NCBI RefSeq assembly: GCF_030813115.1
Contig: NZ_JAUSTY010000024.1
Location: forward strand, 1 to 64,000
Length of the DNA stretch: 64,000 bases
Source: Bacillus horti
GTDB taxonomy: Bacteria > Bacillota > Bacilli > Caldalkalibacillales > JCM-10596
Direction: 5' to 3'
A model generated the notes under the pieces. That model made no database searches. It was not told where the DNA came from and worked only from the letters and a program-made list of their open reading frames with translations. This document shows, one piece after another, positions 35,407-44,637 of this stretch (position 1 is its first letter; each line of letters starts with the position of its first letter). The position numbers were made by a program, and so were the translations under genes.

Positions 35407-35497
35407 GAGATAAGAGATAAGAGATAAGAGATAAGAGATAAGAGATAAGAGATAAGAGATAAGAGATAAGAGATAAGAGATAAGAGATAAGAGATAG
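35407..35497 (+). repeat. Heptanucleotide tandem array (GAGATAA, about 13 copies)
   Basis: Twelve perfect consecutive GAGATAA units (35407-35490) and a thirteenth ending in G. The array ends inside the ribosome binding region AGGTGA (35496-35501), 6 nt before the dynA ATG. It contains stop codons in all frames, so it is not translated. Perfect units indicate active slippage or recent expansion. Confidence 0.98.
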
Positions 35498-35507
35498 GTG
35501 ATTAGAC

Positions 35508-38500
35508 ATGACAGAAAACAACGGAGCTTTTGAAGAAACCAGTTCTGGGAAACTGAAGGAAACGTTACTGACCATAACAGAACAAATGAAGGCGGCTGGC
35601 GATGAGAAAACGGTAATAAAACTGGAAGAAATCTTGGATAAATTGAGGGATCAATTTCTTAATATCGGCTTCTGTGGGCATTTTTCAGCGGGTAAATCAA
35701 CGATGATTAATCGTCTAGTAGGTAAGCCGCTTTTACCTGCAAGCCCTATTCCAACAAGTGCAAACCTAGTGCAAATTCGCTTTGGGGAGCCCCGAGCTGT
35801 CATACACATGACGGACGGAGAGAAGCTACAAATTGATGTGGACCAAATTGAGCAGTGGAAGAGCTACTGTAAAAATGGGCAGGAGGTTGAACGAGTAGAA
35901 ATTTTTGACTCGGAGCCTTTGCTTGAGGGAGGCCTGCAATTACTAGATACACCAGGTATTGATTCAACAGATGACGCTCATCAGGAGGCTACCGAAGCAG
36001 CCTTACACTTAGCTGACATTGTTTTCTTTGTTACGGATTATAATCATGTCCAATCGGAAATGAATTTTGAATTTATACGAACACTGAAGGAAAAAGGGAA
36101 AACGCTAGTGTTTATCATTAATCAGGTGGATAAACATCGCGAGGAGGAGCTTTCCTTTGAAGGGTTTCAAAGCAAACTAAAGGGCGGCTTAAAGGAGTGG
36201 GGGATTCAAGTGGATGCAATCCTCTACGCTTCAATGAAGCATCCAAGTCACCCGCTGAATCAATTCGAACAAGTAAACCATTTATTCGATTATATGAAGG
36301 CGAATAAAAAAGAGCTGATTATGTGGCATGCTATGGCTAATATACAGGCTGTATTGAAGGAGCATGAGCAGATAATCCAGGAGCAAACCTTAGAAGACGC
36401 TCAGGAAAAAGTAGAGCTTATTGTTCAACTGAAGCATGATCTAAACTGGGAGCAGCAGTCCAATTGGTTCAATGCTTATGTGAATTCCTCTGAGGCAGCT
36501 GAAGCTTGGAAAACAGAGGTACGTAAAGAAGCAGCAAAGCTCATAGATAATGCGATCATTACACCTTATGTGACGACTCAGCTAGCTCAGAAATATATCG
36601 AAAGCAGGCAAAGGAATTTTAAGGTCGGCGTTTTATTTGCAGGAAAAAAGACAGAGCAAGAAAGAAAACAGCGTCTAGATGACCTATTTATTGATGTATC
36701 AAACCGAATTGAAAGTCAGATTGAATGGCATGTCAAGGAGCTGCTTAAGCGAGCAGCAGAGCGTTTAGGGATTCAGGACCAAAAGCTGCTTATTGAATTT
36801 ATGGATTGGAAGGTTCCTTTTACAGAGCAAGTCCTTTCCTCCAAGGTCCAAGAGGGTGTGGTATCACAGGAATATGTGTATACGTATACGAAGGAAGTCG
36901 TTCAGGAAATTAAGCGCTTAACCCTAGTTCAGCTCGAAAAGGAGATAGGAAAGGGTCAGGAATATCTCATGCAGCAGCATGCCGAAGCTTATGCTCCTTA
37001 TCAGGATCAGCTAGAGCAATATAATCATATGAAAAAGCTGGAGGATGAGCTATCGAAGCAGGAGGAGCAGGTTCAGCAGCAAATTGCAGTTCTTGTTCAA
37101 AGGATACAGAAGCTTCAGGCTACTCAGAGTAAGGAACCTGATCTTCAAACAGTCTTACAGGCTGCACAAAAGTCTATGGCAGTATCTAAGGCTAATGAGA
37201 GAGATGTTCAGCCGAATATCAAGACTGGGAGTCTAGAAGGAGAACAAAAAGAGGGATTAAACGAAACGAAAGAAATTGGAGCTGATTCTAGCTTAGGCGC
37301 GGATGCTGATGCCCCTCCTATCAAACTGGGCACGGCTGTAGAAAACATGTCTAGCTTAAACTCAGCTAAGCTGCTTGAGCAAGCAGCCATGCTGCTAACG
37401 GATACAAAAGGTATTTTACAGCGCATTTCATCTGCTAGTACTCTTGTTAGAGACATGGAAGAAAAGGCAGTCCGTTTGAAAGAGAATCGTTTTACCGTTT
37501 GTTTGTTCGGAGCCTTCAGTGCGGGGAAAAGCTCCTTTGCTAACGCTTTATTAGGTGAGCATGTGCTACCTGTTTCGCCTAACCCAACAACGGCAGCTAT
37601 TAATCAGGTGCTTCCTCCAACAGAGGATCATCCCTCTGGCACAGCTGTCATACGAATGAAGCGGAAAGAGCAAATCGAAGAGGAGATTAGGACGGCTCTT
37701 GAGCGTCTACAGCTACCTGTAAAAGAGAATATGCTAAATAGCTTGCAAAGCGTTAGAACGATTGATCCACATTCTCTTAGAACGAGCTTAAAGCCGTATT
37801 TTACGTTTTTAACTGCTACACTCAAGGGCTGGCAGGAGGCTGAAGAACATCTAGGTACAGAGTTTTCGGTTGGGCAAGAGGATTATTCAGCGTATGTGGC
37901 GGTTGAGGAGCGTGCTTGTTTTGTGGAAAGCATCCAGCTTTATCACGCTAATGCTTTTACCGCACAGGGTATTGAAATTATTGATACTCCTGGAGCAGAT
38001 TCCATTTATTCAAGACATACAAACGTAACGTTTAATTATATTAAGCATGCCGATGTAATTATCTATGTCACTTACTACAATCATGCGTTTAGCCGAGCGG
38101 ATAGGCAATTTCTTGATCAGCTTGGGCGTGTGAAGGACCAGTTTGATTTAGATAAAATGTTTTTTATCGTGAATGCAGCAGATCTGGCAGATTCAGATGA
38201 AGAACTAACGACGGTTGTAGAGCACGTTCAGGATAATTTGTTGCGTTCGGGCATCCGATTTCCGAAGATTTATCCAGCTTCAAGCCTACGTGTGTTACAG
38301 GGACATAGGGATGAAGGAATGGAGGAATTCATTCGTTCGTTCTATGGTTTTGTGCAGCAGGATTTAACTCAATTACTGCTTGATTCGGCTCAGAGAGATG
38401 TAAGCTATGGAAGTAAGTGGCTTCATGAGCTTAAGCGTGATCTGAACAAAAATCAAGCGGACAAAGAGCAGGAAATGAAAAAGCTCCTTGAACAAAGTAA

Positions 38501-39248
38501 GGAGTGGAAGCTTAAAATCGGCGAAAGATCCTATGATAGCTATAGAAATGAACTAGAGCAGGAAATGAAGGAGCATGCCCATCATATTAAGCAAAGGCTG
38601 CTCTTTAAGCTATCAGAGCATCAGCAGGAGGCGTTCCATCCAAGTATTTTATCAGGGAAAAATGTTAATCAACAGCTGCTCCTTACATCTCTTGAAGAGT
38701 GTATGCATTCCATTCTATTTCAGCTAAAGGATGAGCTGAAGGCAACTAGTTTGAGGATGGAGGGCTTTATCCAAAAGCTACTTCAGCGCTCCTATGAGGA
38801 AGGAATGAAGAATGTCATTCAAGATGGAATAGTTTTATCTAACTTGACCTTTAAGGTAGAGGAGTCAGGTTTACCAATGATTCCAGAAGCTTTACCTGCT
38901 TTTTCTGAGCAGGATAAAAAGGAGCTTTTACGTCACTTTAAATCAGGAAAGCAGTTTTTTGAGGGAGAAGGGAGAACGAAGCTACGAGAGGAGCTGGAGC
39001 AGAAAGTCCAGCCTGTTGCTGAACAATATCTCGATAAGGCAACAACAGCTTTTATATCCTTTTACCATGAGCTTTGGCAGCAGGAGGAACAGAGCTACAA
39101 ACAAAAAGTTCTGAAGGAAATCGATTCGGCTGTAGAAGGAAAGCTCTCTGTATTAAAAGGTGAAGTAAAGGTTGAGGAGCTTGAGCAAATCATATGCGAA
39201 TATGATAAGGTCTTGGAAAATCGTGGGCTTTTACTGACGGCCCATTAA
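35508..39248 (+). CDS. dynA: Bacterial dynamin-like protein with two GTPase modules
   Basis: 1246 residues, the double-dynamin architecture of B. subtilis DynA (YpbR, about 1193 aa). Module 1: P-loop GHFSAGKST (57-65), LLDTPGIDS (about 145), INQVDKH (about 205). Module 2: P-loop GAFSAGKSS (about 667-675), IIDTPGADS (about 825), VNAADLAD (about 890). Long helical stalks follow each GTPase, and a coiled, glutamine-rich linker spans about 480-620. Relatives bind and fuse membranes and protect against membrane damage and phage. Transcribed alone behind the heptamer array; strong terminator after it. Confidence 0.93.
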   Translation: MTENNGAFEETSSGKLKETLLTITEQMKAAGDEKTVIKLEEILDKLRDQFLNIGFCGHFSAGKSTMINRLVGKPLLPASPIPTSANLVQIRFGEPRAVIHMTDGEKLQIDVDQIEQWKSYCKNGQEVERVEIFDSEPLLEGGLQLLDTPGIDSTDDAHQEATEAALHLADIVFFVTDYNHVQSEMNFEFIRTLKEKGKTLVFIINQVDKHREEELSFEGFQSKLKGGLKEWGIQVDAILYASMKHPSHPLNQFEQVNHLFDYMKANKKELIMWHAMANIQAVLKEHEQIIQEQTLEDAQEKVELIVQLKHDLNWEQQSNWFNAYVNSSEAAEAWKTEVRKEAAKLIDNAIITPYVTTQLAQKYIESRQRNFKVGVLFAGKKTEQERKQRLDDLFIDVSNRIESQIEWHVKELLKRAAERLGIQDQKLLIEFMDWKVPFTEQVLSSKVQEGVVSQEYVYTYTKEVVQEIKRLTLVQLEKEIGKGQEYLMQQHAEAYAPYQDQLEQYNHMKKLEDELSKQEEQVQQQIAVLVQRIQKLQATQSKEPDLQTVLQAAQKSMAVSKANERDVQPNIKTGSLEGEQKEGLNETKEIGADSSLGADADAPPIKLGTAVENMSSLNSAKLLEQAAMLLTDTKGILQRISSASTLVRDMEEKAVRLKENRFTVCLFGAFSAGKSSFANALLGEHVLPVSPNPTTAAINQVLPPTEDHPSGTAVIRMKRKEQIEEEIRTALERLQLPVKENMLNSLQSVRTIDPHSLRTSLKPYFTFLTATLKGWQEAEEHLGTEFSVGQEDYSAYVAVEERACFVESIQLYHANAFTAQGIEIIDTPGADSIYSRHTNVTFNYIKHADVIIYVTYYNHAFSRADRQFLDQLGRVKDQFDLDKMFFIVNAADLADSDEELTTVVEHVQDNLLRSGIRFPKIYPASSLRVLQGHRDEGMEEFIRSFYGFVQQDLTQLLLDSAQRDVSYGSKWLHELKRDLNKNQADKEQEMKKLLEQSKEWKLKIGERSYDSYRNELEQEMKEHAHHIKQRLLFKLSEHQQEAFHPSILSGKNVNQQLLLTSLEECMHSILFQLKDELKATSLRMEGFIQKLLQRSYEEGMKNVIQDGIVLSNLTFKVEESGLPMIPEALPAFSEQDKKELLRHFKSGKQFFEGEGRTKLREELEQKVQPVAEQYLDKATTAFISFYHELWQQEEQSYKQKVLKEIDSAVEGKLSVLKGEVKVEELEQIICEYDKVLENRGLLLTAH

Positions 39249-39260
39249 TTTGAATCATAC

Positions 39261-39312
39261 AAAAAGGAATCCTCCATAACGCAAAGCGTTTATTAATGGA
39301 GGATTCCTTTTT
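39261..39312 (+). terminator. Terminator of dynA
   Basis: AAAAAGGAATCCTCCAT pairs with ATGGAGGATTCCTTTTT over 17 bp; T-run included. Confidence 0.93.
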
Positions 39313-39393
39313 CATCTATACAGCTCTCTACGTACGGTGTCTCGCTGCATTATTGCAGTCGGTTTAACACACGCAACGAGTTGTGATCATCAT

Positions 39394-39978
39394 TTAAGCT
39401 CGTGGTTGTTGTTCCATACCTTGAGAATCATCAGACTGTTCAATCTGGACAAGCTCTTCGGGGTCAGGAGTCTGTCGATCAAAGTAGTCATCATATTGGA
39501 AATGATGGATATCCTCGTAGACTATAATCATGTAATTACGGATATCCTCCATGCTTTCAGAGCCTTGTGGGCTCCAGTAATAGACCTCCATTTGATTTAG
39601 CTCCTCAGACGTCTCACCTACATCTCGGTAGTAGATAATGTCTTCTGCCTTTTTAAAGCCATTTCCTAGATAGAACTGTTCACGTCTTGCCGTATCAGGA
39701 TCATTTTCAACAACAGGCTCTACCTCTAGCACAATCACTTTTTCCTTCTCTTTCAGCTCTTCAAAAATATGGCTCCCAATGCCTAAACCACGTGCTTTTT
39801 TATCTACAAGCACATAATCCACAAATACAAACTCTTCATATTCACCGTAAAGCAGAATGTATTGCTCCGTTTCTGCTTTTTTATAATTAGTATTACGGCG
39901 CACTAAATCCTCAAGCTGCTGTTTTTTCTTCATTTCCTCCTCAGGAAAGTATTGATTTAACTTCTGATACCAGCCCAT
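39394..39978 (-). CDS. yjbC: GNAT N-acetyltransferase (YjbC-like)
   Basis: 194 residues. Acetyl-CoA site around VLVDKKARGLGIGSHIFEEL (about residues 56-75, R-x-x-G-x-G/A) and a late FYLGNGFKKAED strand, then a 55-residue acidic tail. Size and its place upstream of pepF correspond to B. subtilis YjbC, though spx and mecA are not between them here. Substrate unknown. Confidence 0.72.
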   Translation of the reverse strand: MGWYQKLNQYFPEEEMKKKQQLEDLVRRNTNYKKAETEQYILLYGEYEEFVFVDYVLVDKKARGLGIGSHIFEELKEKEKVIVLEVEPVVENDPDTARREQFYLGNGFKKAEDIIYYRDVGETSEELNQMEVYYWSPQGSESMEDIRNYMIIVYEDIHHFQYDDYFDRQTPDPEELVQIEQSDDSQGMEQQPRA

Positions 39979-40101
39979 CGGTCAAAAAACCTCCTTTTTG
40001 CTACTTTATCTAGTTTACCTAAATAAAACTATTTCAAACCCTTGCTGTTTCTTATAAAATAAAGGATGTATGTAATTGAACTGAATTGAGGGGGTTAAAC
40101 T

Positions 40102-41925
40102 GTGACAACTCAAAACCAAAATCGTTTACCTAAAAGATCTGAGGTAGATCAAGCTCATACATGGGATCTCACTCTTGTTTTTAAATCTGACCAAGAGTGG
40201 GAGGATACGTTCCAGTATGTGCGTGGGAGTCTACCTAAATTTAAAGAGCTTGAAGGAACACTTGGCTCTTCAGCTGACGCTCTTTTTCAAGCCCTTACGC
40301 TTAGAGATGAGATTGCCCAAAAGGCCAGAAAAGTTTATTTATACGCTCATCTAAAAAAGGATCAAGACAGCACAAATTCTACTTATGTAGGGCTTGAGGA
40401 TCGCGCAAAAAGCCTGAATGTAGATACTTTATCTGCTTTTTCCTTCATAGAGCCTGAAATTCTTAGCATTAGTGAGGACACTCTACACTCATTTCTAGAT
40501 TCACATGAGGATTTAAAGCTTTATAAGCAGCATTTGTCAGAGATGACTCGAAACCGAGATCATGTATTATCTAGTGCCGAGGAGGCTATTATTGCTCAAG
40601 TAGGCGATTTAGCTGGAGCACCAGCAACGATCTTTTCCATGATCAACAACGCAGATATGAAATTTCCGTCTGTAAAGGATGAAAATGGGGAAGAAAAAGA
40701 GCTAACTCATGGTCGATATATCACTTTTATGGAGAGTGAGAAGCGTGAGGTAAGGGAAGAAGCGTTTAAAGCGATGTATTCTTCCTATAGAAAACAGAAA
40801 AATACGCTTGCTGCAACCCTTAATGCTAAAGTAAAGGGAGATATCTTCTATGCCAAGGTTAGGAAATATCCATCAGCTTTAGAGGCTGCTGTGCATAAGG
40901 ATAACGTTCCAGTGGCTGTATATACCAACTTAATTGATACAATGCATGAGTATCTTCCAGTTTTCCATCGCTATGTTTCTTTACGAAAGAAGCTATTGAA
41001 GCTAGACGAGTTAAACCTATTTGATGTCTACGTTCCTTTAGTGAAGGATACGGATATCAAGTATTCGTATGAGGATGCCAAAAAGGTAGTGAAAGAATCC
41101 CTACATCCGTTAGGTGAGAACTATCTTGAGGTGGTTGAAGAAGCGTATCAAAATCGCTGGATTGATGTGTATGAAAATGAAGGAAAAAGAAGTGGAGCGT
41201 ATTCAAGTGGAACGTTTGGAACTCCTCCTTACATCCTTTTAAATTATCAGGAGAATCTTGATAATGTGTACACATTAACACATGAGATGGGTCATTCTGC
41301 CCACAGCTACTACTCAAGAGCAGAGCAGCCGTTTATTTACTCAGGCTATTCTATTTTTGTGGCTGAGGTTGCATCTACGCTGAATGAAGCCCTTTTAACC
41401 GATCATTTATTAAAACAATCCGATGATCCAAAGAAAAAGCTGTATATCCTGAACCACCTACTTGATTCATTTAGAGCGACTGTATTCCGTCAAACGATGT
41501 TTGCTGAGTTTGAAATGCTTATTCACAATCTGGTGGAGCAGGGTCAGGCACTTACGGCAGAAACCTTATCCAAGCTGTACTATGATTTGAATGTGAAGTA
41601 TTTTGGACCAGATATGGTCGTTGATCAGGATATTGAACTAGAATGGTCTAGAATCCCTCATTTTTATTATAATTTCTACGTGTATAAGTATGCGACTGGC
41701 TTTGCAGCCGCTACAGCGTTAAGCAAACAAATCCTTGAGGAAGGGCAGCCTGCTGTTGACAGATTTCTGTCCTTCTTGAAGAGTGGAAGCTCTGATTATC
41801 CAATTGAGGTTTTGAAAAAGGCTGGAGTAGATATGACTTCACCTGAACCGATCCGTCAAGCATTAGAGGTATTTGAAGATACACTTAACCAATTTGAGGA
41901 GCTTGCTGAGCAGCATCTTAAATAG
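40102..41925 (+). CDS. pepF: Oligoendopeptidase F
   Basis: 607 residues, M3 family metallopeptidase. The zinc motif HEMGHSAHS (about residue 395-403) with the downstream glutamate in the AEVASTLNEALL stretch; N-terminal PepF region begins after LPKRSEVDQAHTWDL. It degrades cytosolic oligopeptides. It starts with GTG at 40102 behind GAGGGGG. Length agrees with the family. Confidence 0.95.
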   Translation: MTTQNQNRLPKRSEVDQAHTWDLTLVFKSDQEWEDTFQYVRGSLPKFKELEGTLGSSADALFQALTLRDEIAQKARKVYLYAHLKKDQDSTNSTYVGLEDRAKSLNVDTLSAFSFIEPEILSISEDTLHSFLDSHEDLKLYKQHLSEMTRNRDHVLSSAEEAIIAQVGDLAGAPATIFSMINNADMKFPSVKDENGEEKELTHGRYITFMESEKREVREEAFKAMYSSYRKQKNTLAATLNAKVKGDIFYAKVRKYPSALEAAVHKDNVPVAVYTNLIDTMHEYLPVFHRYVSLRKKLLKLDELNLFDVYVPLVKDTDIKYSYEDAKKVVKESLHPLGENYLEVVEEAYQNRWIDVYENEGKRSGAYSSGTFGTPPYILLNYQENLDNVYTLTHEMGHSAHSYYSRAEQPFIYSGYSIFVAEVASTLNEALLTDHLLKQSDDPKKKLYILNHLLDSFRATVFRQTMFAEFEMLIHNLVEQGQALTAETLSKLYYDLNVKYFGPDMVVDQDIELEWSRIPHFYYNFYVYKYATGFAAATALSKQILEEGQPAVDRFLSFLKSGSSDYPIEVLKKAGVDMTSPEPIRQALEVFEDTLNQFEELAEQHLK

Positions 41926-42053
41926 GAAAGTATCCCTTTAAATGGTCAGTAACACGTAGAATAGGCGAACGAAGTCCAGCTATTGAGTGTCACTGATCTA
42001 TATGGGTAGCCATACACTAACCATGAAAAAGCAATCAAGAACAGGAGAGATTC

Positions 42054-42971
42054 ATGAGCTCTTATGATGTCGTTGTTATTGGTACCATTTTTGTTGATAT
42101 AAAAGGCTTTCCGCAACTTAGCTATGACCCTCGTGGACGCAATATAGGGAATGTTCATTTTTACCATGGTGGCGTTGGGCGAAACATAGTGGAAACGATG
42201 GCTCAGCTTGAGGTTAAAACAGCCTTTGCTTCTACAGTAGATTCTAGTGCTTTAGGTCAAGAGGTAATGGAAAGGCTGAAAGCAAAAGACATTGAGACAT
42301 CCTTTGTTCAAGAGGTAGAGCAAGGGATGGGGATGTGGCTGGCTATATTAAATGAGCAGGGGGATCTAGCTGGTTCTATTTCCCAAATGCCTTCCCATGA
42401 CAATATGGAGGAAGCTATTCTAAGTAAGGTTGACGAATTTGTAGCGGCCAGTTCTGCTGTTGCGTTAGAAATTGATCTAACCGAAAGGATTGCAGAGGCT
42501 GTGGTTGAAAAGGCGCTGCAAATGGAGCGCCCGATCTATGCTCTTCCAGGAAATCTAGCTGTAATCCTTAAAAGGAAGGATTTATTCCAGCATGTGCAGT
42601 GCTTCATCTGTAATGATGTCGAAGCCACTAAAATCACGGGAATATCTCTAGGCTCTGATATACAGGTGAGAGCGGCAGCAGAGGCTTTACTGGCTCTAGG
42701 TATGAAACAGGTTGTTGTCACTTTGGGTGAAAAAGGCTGCTTCTATGCAGATGCTACAACGAAGGATCAGGGCTTTGTTGCTCCCATTCCAACGGATGTC
42801 GTTGATACTACAGGGGCAGGGGATTCCTTCTTTGCTGGGACTGTAGCCGCCCTTAGTAAAGGGCAATCCTTAGAGGATGCTGTGCTTCAAGGTACAAGAG
42901 TGGCTGCTGCGACCATTTCTTCTACTGAGAGCACCTGTCAGAATTTGCAGGAGAAATTACAAGAGTATTGA
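42054..42971 (+). CDS. PfkB-family carbohydrate/nucleoside kinase
   Basis: 305 residues. Ribokinase-like fold with the GGVGRNIVETMAQL start motif (about 38-51) and the second signature DTTGAGDSFFAGT (about 247-259) with the catalytic Asp. An acceptor sugar or nucleoside cannot be deduced. GGAGAG precedes the ATG. Confidence 0.87.
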   Translation: MSSYDVVVIGTIFVDIKGFPQLSYDPRGRNIGNVHFYHGGVGRNIVETMAQLEVKTAFASTVDSSALGQEVMERLKAKDIETSFVQEVEQGMGMWLAILNEQGDLAGSISQMPSHDNMEEAILSKVDEFVAASSAVALEIDLTERIAEAVVEKALQMERPIYALPGNLAVILKRKDLFQHVQCFICNDVEATKITGISLGSDIQVRAAAEALLALGMKQVVVTLGEKGCFYADATTKDQGFVAPIPTDVVDTTGAGDSFFAGTVAALSKGQSLEDAVLQGTRVAAATISSTESTCQNLQEKLQEY

Positions 42972-42989
42972 GCTACTAAATATTGGAAA

Positions 42990-43036
42990 AAGATCCCCAA
43001 TGTTCCCTAGTTTAAAGGAATGTTGGGGATCTTATT
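42990..43036. terminator. Terminator between convergent units
   Basis: AAGATCCCCAA(tg)TTCC pairs with GGAA(tg)TTGGGGATCTT; serves the kinase gene and the three-paralog operon. Confidence 0.85.
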
Positions 43037-44610
43037 TATCTTGGTTCGTAATAATTTCCTGTTTTTCTTACTCCTAATGAGAGATCAACCTGATCAGAAG
43101 AAAATTCAGACCAAAATGGTGGAAGAATTAACTCAAATTCATAATCTTCGAGTTGAATATCTTGTTCTTCTATTTCAATGTTTCCATGTTCATCTATAAC
43201 CGGAGAAAACCTAAAATAGAGAGATTCTGGTCCCTCCCAAGAGTCATAGGAAGCAGTATAAATAATATCGTTCAGTTCATTTTTGCTTGGACTCCCTACT
43301 AAGCGAAAACTGTTACCGAACCTTGATTTAATGGAAAAGTTCGAAGGAGGTTTCTGAACCTCCTCTTGTTTGGCACTAACAGAAATATTAGGGACTCTGT
43401 TAGTAGAATTCTCAATGTAATTAGCTTCAATAGTCCATCCATGAAAGCTAATTAAAGGACCAGGCTCAAGCTTAGCTAGAGGTATTTTTGCTTCGAAATC
43501 ATAGTGGAAATTGGATGTGAATGTCTTAATTGTAATGTTATCTGTATTCTCAAATGAGAGTCTGTCATTTGTAACAAATAACATTTTTCCTTTATCAGGA
43601 GAATAGATCGATTCAGCTCTATACGTCTCATCTCCAGTAGACCAATCAAAATATGCATGGCTAACGATTTCATGCTCCGTCGTTTGCTGAAAAGCAGCTT
43701 CAAAAAGAATAAAGTCGTCATAGCGAAGCAATTTTTCAAAGCGAACTCTATATCCAGGGCTTAAACTGAGGGTTCTGCCACTTAATTGAAATTCCTCACC
43801 TAATGAGCGCTTTAATGGAACAACTAGTGGTGATGATGTTGATAAATCAAATGTGGATCGAAATTCTAAATAGATATCCATTTCTTCTTGAAGCGGTGCA
43901 GTTAATTGGGCATCTACTCTAAAATTATTCGTTTCAAGAAAAAAATAGATATTTTCTCCGTCTCTGATTAAATAGGTCGTTTGGAAGGAAGATCCGCTTG
44001 TCATAAAGCTTTCTCCTGGACCTTGTGTAAGGACAATATGTAAGGGTGAGTAGTTCATATAACTAATAGTATCTTGAGAATGAAAATGCTGATTTATAAA
44101 CTTTTGATCAAAATCAGGAACGCTCCCCGTAAGATATAAGGATTTTTCTCTACCATGGTTTGCTATCCATACCCCTTCAGTTTTAAAGGTTACAGTATCT
44201 TGTTCAACGTTATCTTCTGAATAGGGTATGAGGTCTCGGAGTGGAACTTTAAAATCAAAATCAAGAGCCAAATAGCTAGGATTTTCTCCAACTGTATTTA
44301 AGGAATCGTTTATCTGAATTAAAGCTTCAGGAATTGCCTTTGTATCCCCAATATTTTCATCCTCTTGATGAAAAGCCTCCCATTTTTGAACTTCACTTTG
44401 AGTGAGAGCAGTGGGTAACGACATACTTTGATAAGGGTTCCAAGTTTCCAGCAAGTCCTGATATGGATGGTGAATAGAAGCTTCAGGAGCAACAGTAAAC
44501 TGAAATAATGAGTGATTATCATTTGTTTTGGTTAATTCAATAACGAGAAACACACCAACGATACATCCCAATAGTATATACAGAGTAGCTTTTTTGGAGA
44601 TTCTCACCAT
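43036..44610 (-). CDS. Anchored extracytoplasmic protein, paralog 3 of 3
   Basis: 524 residues from the ATG at 44610, just after GGGAGGT (the longer ORF start at 44637 has no ribosome site). One N-terminal membrane helix after a short basic stretch (LYILLGCIVGVFLVIEL), then a large beta-rich extracellular domain. A block around residue 278 (GRTLSLSP..RFEKLLRYDDFILFEA) and the C-terminal YYEPR are shared with the two upstream genes. Family not recognised. Last gene of the minus-strand operon, 27 bp after its neighbour. Confidence 0.72.
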   Translation of the reverse strand: MVRISKKATLYILLGCIVGVFLVIELTKTNDNHSLFQFTVAPEASIHHPYQDLLETWNPYQSMSLPTALTQSEVQKWEAFHQEDENIGDTKAIPEALIQINDSLNTVGENPSYLALDFDFKVPLRDLIPYSEDNVEQDTVTFKTEGVWIANHGREKSLYLTGSVPDFDQKFINQHFHSQDTISYMNYSPLHIVLTQGPGESFMTSGSSFQTTYLIRDGENIYFFLETNNFRVDAQLTAPLQEEMDIYLEFRSTFDLSTSSPLVVPLKRSLGEEFQLSGRTLSLSPGYRVRFEKLLRYDDFILFEAAFQQTTEHEIVSHAYFDWSTGDETYRAESIYSPDKGKMLFVTNDRLSFENTDNITIKTFTSNFHYDFEAKIPLAKLEPGPLISFHGWTIEANYIENSTNRVPNISVSAKQEEVQKPPSNFSIKSRFGNSFRLVGSPSKNELNDIIYTASYDSWEGPESLYFRFSPVIDEHGNIEIEEQDIQLEDYEFELILPPFWSEFSSDQVDLSLGVRKTGNYYEPR

Positions 44611-44637
44611 AGCACCTCCCTCTATGAATATTCTCAA

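Noticed and set aside
35407-35497. CRISPR-like array
   Set aside because: The units are 7 bp, contiguous and without spacers; it is a simple tandem repeat.
36975-37456. Small ORFs inside dynA
   Set aside because: Shadows of the glutamine-rich linker in other frames and on the other strand.
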